Positions 24,210-31,007 of a stretch of DNA of 42,880 nucleotides are shown piece by piece. Within the stretch, counting starts at the first letter, position 1. Every line of letters starts with the position of its first letter. Source of the DNA: Fimenecus sp045613585 (GTDB lineage: Bacteria; Bacillota; Clostridia; Oscillospirales; Acutalibacteraceae); the NCBI GenBank assembly GCA_045613585.1, contig JAZLBG010000076.1, forward strand, positions 1 through 42,880, written 5' to 3'. The notes beneath the pieces are model-generated. The model made no database searches. It was given only the letters and a program-made list of their open reading frames with translations, and was not told the DNA's origin. The position numbers and the translations under genes were made by a program.

Positions 24210-24254
24210 ATTTATTTTGTATAATTATATATCAACTTTTCAACATTGTCAACA
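24210..24254 (+). repeat. Right attachment repeat (attR candidate), dif-like
   Basis: Second copy of the 45-bp repeat at 17189-17233, same orientation, one difference (T at 24230). Similarity resumes a little further on at TTTTCAACA in both copies (17245-17253, 24264-24272). The 11-mer TTTTGTATAAT inside it occurs again at 24283-24293. Confidence 0.75.
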
Positions 24255-24362
24255 AAAATTTTAGTTTTCAACAAATAGATGGTTTTGTATAATCCCCTTA
24301 TTTTTGGATATAAAAAATTCCATAAACAGCTGAGTAAAATCAAATGCTTATGGAAGGTATCA

Positions 24363-24977
24363 TTATAACTTATTTACTTTTATATAATATTTCTTGAATT
24401 TTTCTTTATCATTTAATAATTCATTAATTGTATTTTTGAATTGATTATATTCTTCATCAACTACATAACTTTTTGCATAACCTGAATCACCATATTTATC
24501 TTTTGTGTGATTATAGGCTCGTTCAATAATTTCATTCTGATTAAGATTTGGCTCATATTTTAGTGTGTATGAATGAGTTCGTTTTAAGAATTCATTCACA
24601 TCAGTTGAACGGTCCGCAGAAGAAATTATTTTACCATAAATACTACGTGGAGTTGAAGTTGATGATGCTCTGTGGTCTTCTATCCCCTCTTTAATGATAA
24701 TTCTTTGTTCTTCATTGAAAAACTGTTTCGCATCATCATTTTCATAAAAAAATTGTGCTGATAGTTTTTCGTGAGTTTTCTTATCAATATGATGACCAAC
24801 ATCGTGAAATGCTGCAATAGTGTAAAGAATATTTAAATCAATATCTTCAAATTGCTTAGCAAATCGCAGACAACGGTCAATAACATATTTAATATGTTCA
24901 ACTCCATGACCTTGCTCATTTTTTGAGTATTCAGGGAAAATATTGTTTTCTATGTATTCTAATAGTTTTTTATTCAT
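24363..24977 (-). CDS. HD-domain hydrolase
   Basis: A 204-residue cytosolic protein of the HD superfamily of metal-dependent phosphohydrolases. The metal ligands are visible in GHGVEHIKYV (His), AAFHDVGHHI (His-Asp) and, further on, IEDHR and SSADRSTD (Asp). It resembles the small YedJ-like or predicted-nucleotidase HD proteins. The natural substrate is unknown. It lies just outside the right phage repeat and is best regarded as a host gene. Confidence 0.8.
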   Translation of the reverse strand: MNKKLLEYIENNIFPEYSKNEQGHGVEHIKYVIDRCLRFAKQFEDIDLNILYTIAAFHDVGHHIDKKTHEKLSAQFFYENDDAKQFFNEEQRIIIKEGIEDHRASSTSTPRSIYGKIISSADRSTDVNEFLKRTHSYTLKYEPNLNQNEIIERAYNHTKDKYGDSGYAKSYVVDEEYNQFKNTINELLNDKEKFKKYYIKVNKL

Positions 24978-25011
24978 TAATATGCACCTATGAAACAGTT
25001 TGATATTTTAA

Positions 25012-25042
25012 ATAATTATAGCATCTCCAAATAAGGAGATGC
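25012..25042 (-). terminator. Terminator after the small membrane protein gene
   Basis: On the minus strand GCATCTCC (25035-25042) pairs with GGAGATGC (25021-25028) around a 6-base loop, followed by TATAATTATT. The tail is not a pure T run, so its strength is uncertain. Confidence 0.55.
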
Positions 25043-25063
25043 CTGAAATAAAATATTATTTTG

Positions 25064-25243
25064 CTATTTTTTTGCAATAAAATCTACACCTTTTTCTAAA
25101 GGTTGAGCAAGTTTTTCAGGTGATATCTTTTTCTTATTTTTTAATGGTTGACCGTATTTTTTTGCCATTTTTCCTGCTTTTGAGAAAACTATTCCCATTG
25201 TTGCAGCAGCTCCTATATATGCAATAAAATAACCTTTTTTCAT
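25064..25243 (-). CDS. Small membrane-anchored protein, unknown
   Basis: A 59-residue basic protein: an N-terminal span (YFIAYIGAAATMGIVF) then a lysine-rich tail (KKYGQPLKNKKKISPEK). I prefer the ATG at 25243 because GGTGATT, complementary to the 16S end, lies 6 bases upstream; an in-frame ATG at 25255 lacks a site. It is the last gene of the cwlD-radA cluster. No family is recognised. Confidence 0.5.
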   Translation of the reverse strand: MKKGYFIAYIGAAATMGIVFSKAGKMAKKYGQPLKNKKKISPEKLAQPLEKGVDFIAKK

Positions 25244-25244
25244 T

Positions 25245-26000
25245 CTAATCACCATCTGTTTCCATAATTGGAATAATACTTCCTATATCAGTTAAAATCT
25301 TGTCTTTAATATCGATATAATTTACACCATTATCATACAGGAAATTTTTAATTTTGTCAAAGTCTGAATGTAAAGACAAATCACCATTGAACAACAATAG
25401 ATTTTTATCAACTAATCCACAGCATCCACCAATAAAACCATAATCGAATTTATTTATGCGCACACTCCCCTTTTCTATTAAAAGAGGTTTTATGTTATCG
25501 TGCTGCAAAACGGCGTTATAGACCGATTTATCGTCAGTTATGATAGTGTTATGTTTACAAATACAAACAGAACACTTTGAATAGCCTTGTTTTACGTCAA
25601 TAATCGGTTTATTGGGCAGATATTTTACAATTTCTTCTGTCAGAATAGACTTGTTACATATAATATAGTCACCAATATCTGCAAAATTCAACAAACAATC
25701 ATTTGGGTATGGTGATTGTATATTTTCTATAATAACCGATTTCCCACTGTTATTTTCGATAAAGTTACAAAGTTCAACTTGATTTTTATCTACTAAAAAT
25801 GTAGATTTCCCGACAAAATTGCATAATATATCAGCGTGTTTGCTCACAGGTTTGTCTAAAAGCGGATTTTCTGTTACAGACACAACTTTTATAGACAATT
25901 CATCAAAAACGTTTTTAAGAGCGTTGTCGTCAACATCTGCAAACACTATTGCAACTTTGTTTTCAGGAATATTAGTGTTTATTAAAAATCGTTCACTCAA
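25245..26000 (-). CDS. Probable GME-fold protein (DUF6873-like), unknown function
   Basis: A 251-residue cytosolic protein. It shows repeated beta-alpha units, a central CSVCICKHNTIIT block and the highly conserved-looking FGFIGGCC-like motif YGFIGGCCGLVDKNLLLF followed by NGDLSLHSD. That pattern recalls an uncharacterised Clostridia family described as having a guanidine-modifying-enzyme fold; this is from memory and not checked. The start overlaps the radA stop by 4 bases (ATGA), so both are co-translated. A catalytic role for the paired cysteines is possible but unproven. Confidence 0.55.
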   Translation of the reverse strand: MSERFLINTNIPENKVAIVFADVDDNALKNVFDELSIKVVSVTENPLLDKPVSKHADILCNFVGKSTFLVDKNQVELCNFIENNSGKSVIIENIQSPYPNDCLLNFADIGDYIICNKSILTEEIVKYLPNKPIIDVKQGYSKCSVCICKHNTIITDDKSVYNAVLQHDNIKPLLIEKGSVRINKFDYGFIGGCCGLVDKNLLLFNGDLSLHSDFDKIKNFLYDNGVNYIDIKDKILTDIGSIIPIMETDGD

Positions 26001-27370
26001 TTCATAATCGCCTCAAATGCTTGTCTAATATTTTTTGCAGGTACAATTTCAATTTCTTTGAAAAGATATTTAGGCAATTTTGAATAGTTGTGATAAGGAA
26101 TAACACATTTTTCAAAGCCTAATTTTGCAGCTTCTTTAATTCTTTGTTCACAACAATTAACTGAGCGAATCTCCCCTGCTAATCCAATTTCACCAAACGC
26201 TAAAGTCTTTTCAGGTACAACAACATCTTTAAGGCTTGAAACTATTGCAAGTGCAATAGACAAGTCAGCAGCAGTTTCATCAATTCGAAGTCCACCAATT
26301 ACATTTGTATAACAATCCATATTTCCAAGGAAATAACCACAACGCTTTTCAAGTACTGCAATAAGCATTGCCATTCTGTTGTATTCAATGCCAGTTGCCA
26401 TTCTACGTGGATTACCAAAGCCACTTGGTGTTACAAGGCTTTGAACTTCTGCAAGAATTGGTCTAGAACCCTCCATAAGGCATGCTACACAAGTTCCAGA
26501 TACATTTGTCGGTTTGCCAGAAATAAGCATTAATGATGGATTTTCAACTTCGCAAAGACCGTTATCAAGCATTTCAAATACACCAATTTCATTTGTTGAG
26601 CCAAAACGGTTTTTAACTGCTCTTAAAATGCGATATGATGTATTTCTGTCACCTTCAAAATATAAGACACAGTCAACAATGTGTTCAAGAACTTTAGGAC
26701 CTGCAATATTACCATCTTTATTTACATGACCAACAAGGAAAACAGGTATGTTTGAAGCTTTTGCAGTTCTTGTAAATAAGTTTGTTGATTCTCTTACTTG
26801 AGTAACACTACCTGGTGAAGAGTTTAACTCACTGATTTCCATTGTCTGTATCGAGTCAATGATTACTATGTCAGGTTTTTCAGATTGAATATATTCACAG
26901 ATATATTGGGAATCTGTTTCACATAATACAGAAAGGTTTTCTGTTGAAACTGAAAGTCTAGACGCGCGAAGTTTGATTTGATGTGCAGATTCTTCACCTG
27001 ATACATATAAAATCTTTAAACCCTCGCCTAAATATTCGCAAATCTGTAAGAGAATTGTTGATTTACCAATACCAGGGTCACCACTTAAAAGAACAACAGA
27101 GCCTTTTACAAGACCACCACCAAGTACACGATTTAACTCTTTAAGACCTGTATTATATCTGTGACCTGTATCTGCAGTAATCTGTGCAAGTGGGTATGCT
27201 TTGCTACGATTAGAGCCTAGTAGACTTTTTTTAGCAGTTTCTTTAACTATTGTCTTTACTTCTTCATTAAGAGTATTCCACTCGTTGCAATTAGGGCATT
27301 GACCAAGCCAACGAGGTGTTTCATAACCACATTCACTACAAATATATACTGATTTAGACTTCTGAGCCAT
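25997..27370 (-). CDS. radA: DNA repair protein RadA
   Basis: A 457-residue RecA-like ATPase that promotes branch migration during recombination repair. It has an N-terminal zinc finger (CSECGYETPRWLGQCPNC), Walker A GDPGIGKST (residues 97-105), the RadA-specific KNRFG motif and a C-terminal Lon-protease-like domain ending in the region GEIGLAGEIRSV. Its start overlaps the end of the amidase gene by 17 bases, and its stop overlaps the next gene by 4. Complete and typical. Confidence 0.96.
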   Translation of the reverse strand: MAQKSKSVYICSECGYETPRWLGQCPNCNEWNTLNEEVKTIVKETAKKSLLGSNRSKAYPLAQITADTGHRYNTGLKELNRVLGGGLVKGSVVLLSGDPGIGKSTILLQICEYLGEGLKILYVSGEESAHQIKLRASRLSVSTENLSVLCETDSQYICEYIQSEKPDIVIIDSIQTMEISELNSSPGSVTQVRESTNLFTRTAKASNIPVFLVGHVNKDGNIAGPKVLEHIVDCVLYFEGDRNTSYRILRAVKNRFGSTNEIGVFEMLDNGLCEVENPSLMLISGKPTNVSGTCVACLMEGSRPILAEVQSLVTPSGFGNPRRMATGIEYNRMAMLIAVLEKRCGYFLGNMDCYTNVIGGLRIDETAADLSIALAIVSSLKDVVVPEKTLAFGEIGLAGEIRSVNCCEQRIKEAAKLGFEKCVIPYHNYSKLPKYLFKEIEIVPAKNIRQAFEAIMN

Positions 27371-28067
27371 TTTTGACCTCCGAAATATTATAATTTATTA
27401 TTCCTGTTGCAATTGATAGCGCCATATTATTTTGATATGTTTTATCTTTTAATTGATTCAATTCGCTTTGATTTGATACAAACCCACACTCAACCATCAC
27501 TGCTGGTTTTGTGGCGTTATAAAGTACATAAATATCTGTTCCTGACTTTTTTATTAAACGCTTGTTATTGGGCTGTAATTGATTTTTAACGGCGTTTTGA
27601 ATTAGTTGAGCAATTTCTTTGCTTTCTTCACAATTCGCTGAATAAAAGGTCTGTGTGCCCCAAATTCGACTATCACTGTATTTATTCTGGTGAATACTCA
27701 AATAAATGCAGTTTTCGTATAATTTCATAGTGTCTGCACGGTTGTGAATATCAGAAACTTTTCGCTCACGAATTGTATTACCTGTTGTGTGTATTGATTT
27801 ATCAGTATTTCTTATTAAATGAGTTTGATAACCAAATATTGAAAGAATCTCATTAACCTTAAGCGCTATTTGTAGATTAATATCTTTTTCAAATGTGCCA
27901 TCAACGCCAACTGCTCCCCCATCTTCACCACCATGACCTGCATCAATAATAATTATAGGCAAATTATTGTTTATAATAAGATTAGAAGATGCAAACTGAA
28001 TTTGGCATATAAGAATTGAAGTAATACACACAAAAATTGCAAGAAATAAAGCTATTAAAGATTTTTT
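27354..28067 (-). CDS. cwlD: N-acetylmuramoyl-L-alanine amidase, CwlD-like
   Basis: A 237-residue Amidase_3 enzyme with an N-terminal membrane anchor or signal segment (LIALFLAIFVCITSILI). Zinc and catalytic residues are seen in DAGHGGEDGG (His), GTFEKDINL (Glu), YLSIHQN (His) and VMVECGFVSN (Glu). In spore formers CwlD makes muramic lactam in cortex peptidoglycan, and the short single-domain form fits. The GTG start at 28067 is chosen because GGGGTGA lies about 6 bases upstream; a longer frame to 28109 has no ribosome site. Confidence 0.8.
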   Translation of the reverse strand, partial: KKSLIALFLAIFVCITSILICQIQFASSNLIINNNLPIIIIDAGHGGEDGGAVGVDGTFEKDINLQIALKVNEILSIFGYQTHLIRNTDKSIHTTGNTIRERKVSDIHNRADTMKLYENCIYLSIHQNKYSDSRIWGTQTFYSANCEESKEIAQLIQNAVKNQLQPNNKRLIKKSGTDIYVLYNATKPAVMVECGFVSNQSELNQLKDKTYQNNMALSIATGIINYNISEVKNGSEV

Positions 28068-28149
28068 CACAAAATCACCCCATAAAATATATGGGAAGAA
28101 ATTGAACAATATTATTTTACATTATGAACTTTGAATTTACAAGTAAAAA

Positions 28150-28183
28150 AATAAAACGCACAGCGTGAACTGTACGTTTTATT
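28150..28183. terminator. Bidirectional-type hairpin after the secreted protein gene
   Basis: AATAAAACGCACAG (28150-28163) pairs with CTGTACGTTTTATT (28170-28183), one position being a G-U pair on the minus strand. It lies between the secreted protein gene and the amidase gene, both on the minus strand. Confidence 0.65.
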
Positions 28184-28229
28184 GTACCAATATTAAATTT
28201 TAAGTTTTTACACACCTATATATAAATCT

Positions 28230-28634
28230 TTATGGGTAATCGTATTTTACGTGTGTTTCTCCACCTGCAGTGCAAGTAACTTTAATTCTATAGTTACTGA
28301 AAACGTTGATAAGTCTTGTTTCTTCAAGAAGAAGCGAAGTGCCAGTGCCTGATTTTGTCCATGTTTCAATAGTTTCATAACTTGAAGATTTTTCCTTTTG
28401 CAACTCAATCTTTATGTATAAAGAAGTTGAAACCTTTGATATAAGTGCAACACTTGATGTTGAATTTAATCCACTAATAGTAAATGATGTTGTTACGCTA
28501 CCAATAGTTGTAAAATAAGGTGTTACATCGTAATCATCTTCAATTATAGCAGCTGAAGAAACAATTGCAAAAGAAGAAAATAACATTGTAAGAATTAAAA
28601 GTATGCTTACAGATTTTTTTACATTTTTTACCAT
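28230..28634 (-). CDS. Small secreted protein, unknown
   Basis: A 134-residue exported protein with a clear signal peptide (KKSVSILLILTMLFSSFAIV, cleavage near SSA-AII). The mature part is beta-rich, with few charged groups and two close patterns of SLYIKIELQKEKSSS and INVFSNYRIKVTC, an Ig-like or jelly-roll-like small domain by appearance. GGGGGAGGTG precedes the start. It lies behind the sigma/anti-sigma pair and may be its target or output. No family is recognised. Confidence 0.65.
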   Translation of the reverse strand: MVKNVKKSVSILLILTMLFSSFAIVSSAAIIEDDYDVTPYFTTIGSVTTSFTISGLNSTSSVALISKVSTSLYIKIELQKEKSSSYETIETWTKSGTGTSLLLEETRLINVFSNYRIKVTCTAGGETHVKYDYP

Positions 28635-28689
28635 TTTTTCACCTCCCCCTAAATACTATGTTTCGTATTTAAAGAAAGGTTTGTTACTA

Positions 28690-29319
28690 TTATTTTATAG
28701 TTTCAGCAATTTTTAGTAATTCATCTTTTACTATTGTACTGTGTATTTGATATACATAATCATTCTTATTCCACACAACACAATTATATTCAGTCGCATC
28801 ATCATAGAAAGTGTATGTTATATCATTAATAGTTATGTTATCTACAATTCCCGATTCTGTATCAAAGTCAACTTCATTTTTAGAAGAACTTTTCATAATA
28901 TTAATGATTGTTCCACTAGAATCTTTATAGTCAATAATTATAATTTTTGTAGAGATTTGTTTATTGATTAACTCAAACCCTTCAGGTATATAACCAACAG
29001 TTATTTCACCATTTACAGAGTTGTCATTTGACTCTGTGAGTTGATATCTACTAAAAATATCAAAGTTATCAATAATATATTCTCTTGAAGATGGAATTAC
29101 AAAAGCAGTTAACAATAATGCTGACAATACTGCCGCTACCATTAAAACTTTTACAGTTTTTGTAGTAAATCTATGATAACGATTATCACGCATTTTATTA
29201 AATAATTTTCTTAACCATTTTGCATGATTTTCAGTATATTCTGCCTCTGGTACTATATCGGGTATTGTTGCAAGCCAGTCATTAAGTGACATTTCACATG
29301 CTTTTTCAAATTTATTCAT
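28690..29319 (-). CDS. Anti-sigma-factor-like membrane protein (DUF4367-like)
   Basis: A 209-residue protein. The N-terminal cytoplasmic part (about 70 residues) includes LNDWLATIPDIVPEAEYTEN and a basic stretch, followed by one membrane span (VLMVAAVLSALLLTAFVI) and an extracellular domain with GYIPEGFELINKQIS and YTFYDDATEYNCVVW, the pattern of DUF4367. Such proteins hold ECF sigma factors at the membrane. It overlaps the sigma gene by 8 bases. The start at 29319 is preferred because GGTGAG lies just upstream; 29331 is an alternative. Confidence 0.7.
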   Translation of the reverse strand: MNKFEKACEMSLNDWLATIPDIVPEAEYTENHAKWLRKLFNKMRDNRYHRFTTKTVKVLMVAAVLSALLLTAFVIPSSREYIIDNFDIFSRYQLTESNDNSVNGEITVGYIPEGFELINKQISTKIIIIDYKDSSGTIINIMKSSSKNEVDFDTESGIVDNITINDITYTFYDDATEYNCVVWNKNDYVYQIHSTIVKDELLKIAETIK

Positions 29320-29861
29320 TATTCTCACCATTAATATAATTTACAACAAATTGTTTTCCAAGCATACATCTTTTTCTTACAAGTGGCTTTGAAATGTTTA
29401 ACAGTTTAGCTATTTCTTCACCTGACATATTATAAACATATTTTAAGTAACAAATATATTTGTAGTCTTCAGGTATTTTATTAAATGCGTCTTTTAATGT
29501 AATTTCATCAACAACATCAAAATCCTTTGCAGAAATATTAAAAAATTCTTCTACATCTAAATCTACAATATGTGTAAGATGTTTTTTCTCTTTTCTATAT
29601 ACTATATATATCAACAGCCATGCACTTTGTAACAACTCTTATGAAGTTACATAATTTTTTATCGTCAAAATCATGTGTTATGTTATGAAATTGTTTAGCA
29701 AAATACATAAGCACCTCGTGAGCACAATCCTCTGCCGATTCTTTTGTCTTCAAATGGTCTTTTGCTATGTAGAAAATAATGTTGTAGAATTTATTATAGA
29801 ATGTTTCAAATAATAATTCATCTTCAGGATTCTGAAGTAAAGCAAAATACATAAAAAGCAT
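29312..29861 (-). pseudogene. ECF-type RNA polymerase sigma factor broken by a 7-bp tandem duplication
   Basis: The first frame (from 29861, good AGGAG site) gives sigma region 2: KTKESAEDCAHEVLMYF and FIRVVTKCMAVDIY, then stops. The second frame (to 29312) continues RKEKKHLTHIV and gives region 4: FNKIPEDYKYICYLKYVY and SGEEIAKLLNISKPLVRKR. The break lies at a doubled TATATAG (minus strand, 29595-29608). With one copy the frames join as AVDIYRKEKKH and give a normal 180-residue sigma factor. It overlaps the anti-sigma-like gene. Sequencing error, loss of function or slipped-strand phase variation are all possible. Confidence 0.85.
29595..29608. repeat. 7-bp tandem duplication that shifts the sigma factor frame
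   Basis: CTATATACTATATA on the plus strand, i.e. two copies of TATATAG on the coding strand. Removal of one unit restores the open frame exactly. Confidence 0.85.
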
Positions 29862-29883
29862 AAAATCACTCCTTTTTTTGCAG

Positions 29884-29912
29884 ATTATACACTAATTCGA
29901 CAAATTAATCAA
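29884..29912 (-). promoter_or_regulatory. Promoter of the sigma/anti-sigma operon
   Basis: On the minus strand TTGATT (29907-29912) and TATAAT (29884-29889) with a 17-base spacer, about 23 bases before the sigma start. It is a housekeeping-type promoter; no ECF-type AAC motif was noted. Confidence 0.6.
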
Positions 29913-30005
29913 CTTTGTTATAAAAAATAAAGCGCACAGTATAAACGGTTATATAAAATCTAGTGGCTTTTTGAAAATTAAAAAAATTTAATACTCAAAA
30001 ATAAA

Positions 30006-30038
30006 ACGGAGTTTTTATAATGAAAACTCCGTTTTTTC
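30006..30038. terminator. Intrinsic terminator
   Basis: ACGGAGTTTT (30006-30015) pairs with AAAACTCCGT (30023-30032), followed by a T run on the plus strand and preceded by an A run. No plus-strand gene ends close by, so the transcript it ends is not identified. Confidence 0.6.
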
Positions 30039-30093
30039 TCTCAAAAATGTTGGTGATGTTTTTTCAAAAAACATGGCTTAAAATAGATATTAG

Positions 30094-30123
30094 ACAGGTA
30101 TTTTTATATATAAAAATACCTGT
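30094..30123. repeat. Perfect 30-bp palindrome upstream of the passenger gene
   Basis: The half-site is ACAGGTATTTTTATA followed at once by its exact reverse complement. It lies 57 bases before the start of the 270-residue gene and could be an operator, a cruciform or part of a transposon end. Confidence 0.7.
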
Positions 30124-30179
30124 GTTCACAATCTGTCATAATATGTTTAAACCAAATGAAACATGGAGGATTTTTAGTC

Positions 30180-30992
30180 ATGAGTAAAAAAAGAACAAAA
30201 CCAATCATTGATACTATTCCAGGTTATACAGAAAAACAAACAAAATATATTAGAGGTGAAATAACCGACAATGAGGTTAATGGCCAATTCTATAGATGGC
30301 TTCTAATTAGTGCTACTAAAATAAATGATAAGGAAATTATGGAAAAAGCAGAAAAGAGAATCGCACAACTTAAGGATGAAGCTGCTGAAAAAAATAGAAA
30401 ACAAGCCAGAGAACGTATGCATCGTCTATATCGTGGTGAAGCCCCTGTTCTGAAAACAACAAAATCTACTAAATACACTGAACGCCACAAGCAAATCATA
30501 AGAAATGAAATAGACCCTAAAAGTGTTCACGGTACAGAACTTGCAGCAATACTCAAAATTGCTCGTGCAATCGAGGATTATAAAACAGAAGCCCTTATAG
30601 ATAGCATTCTCTCAGAACGACGCGAAGACCAACGCGAGGCTCTTCATCGCAGACTTGATAAACTGAAAAAAGATAGCGATTCAGGGAATACGGTTAAGTA
30701 TCGAAAAAATGATACTTATCTAGTTGCTGAGGAACTTGCCTTATTAAACAGCGAAATTGATATTGACGAGGTTACAGAAGAAGATATTCATCACATCATA
30801 AACATTTGTAAAAAAACTGGTGATAATGAAAATTTGCGTATAGCCGAAATGAAGTTACAGTATAAACAAACTCCAAAATCAGTGTATGTTACCCAAGATG
30901 TCAATGAAGCACTTTCAATAATAGAGAAATCTATGGGAACCCATATTACACGTAGAAAAGATTGGTTTAAAGAACAAATTAAAGCCCCGTAA
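30180..30992 (+). CDS. Helical protein of unknown function, possible transposon passenger
   Basis: A 270-residue basic, almost entirely helical protein without membrane span or signal peptide. It holds two related segments: PGYTEKQTKYIRGEITDNEV with QFYRWLLISATKI, and TKYTERHKQIIRNEIDPKSV with LAAILKIARAI; a third, weaker copy starts near LVAEELALLNSEIDI. So it is an internal triplication. GGAGG lies 10 bases before the ATG. It is convergent with the ISL3-type transposase and shares a terminator with it, leaving no room for a transposon end between them. Function unknown; nucleic-acid binding is plausible from its charge. Confidence 0.6.
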   Translation: MSKKRTKPIIDTIPGYTEKQTKYIRGEITDNEVNGQFYRWLLISATKINDKEIMEKAEKRIAQLKDEAAEKNRKQARERMHRLYRGEAPVLKTTKSTKYTERHKQIIRNEIDPKSVHGTELAAILKIARAIEDYKTEALIDSILSERREDQREALHRRLDKLKKDSDSGNTVKYRKNDTYLVAEELALLNSEIDIDEVTEEDIHHIINICKKTGDNENLRIAEMKLQYKQTPKSVYVTQDVNEALSIIEKSMGTHITRRKDWFKEQIKAP

Positions 30993-31003
30993 AAACGGGG
31001 CTT
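30980..31003. terminator. Shared terminator of passenger gene and transposase
   Basis: AAAGCCCCGT (30980-30989) pairs with ACGGGGCTTT (30994-31003) around AAAA. It overlaps the stop codon of the plus-strand gene and ends 4 bases before the transposase stop. Confidence 0.75.
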
Positions 31004-31007
31004 TAAT

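Larger units (their letters stand above)
17189..24254. mobile_element. Integrated filamentous phage (inovirus-like prophage)
   Basis: An element of about 7.07 kb including both flanking repeats. It carries the inovirus gene set: a Rep_trans-type replication protein, an 87-residue pV-like ssDNA-binding protein, a pVIII-like coat protein with signal peptide, a Zot/pI ATPase, a pIII-like exported adsorption protein and small membrane proteins, all on the minus strand. A Cro/CI-type repressor is on the plus strand. The 45-bp direct repeats at both ends differ at one base. No integrase, capsid, portal or terminase gene is present, which excludes tailed phages. Size fits the known range of inoviruses. 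No frameshift was seen in its genes, so it may be functional. Confidence 0.88.

Noticed and set aside
24363..24977. HD-domain gene as phage cargo
   Set aside because: It lies outside the right attachment repeat.
29312..29861. Two separate small genes for the sigma factor halves
   Set aside because: The second frame lacks a ribosome site and sigma region 2 and 4 halves join perfectly when one 7-bp unit is removed, so one broken gene explains both.
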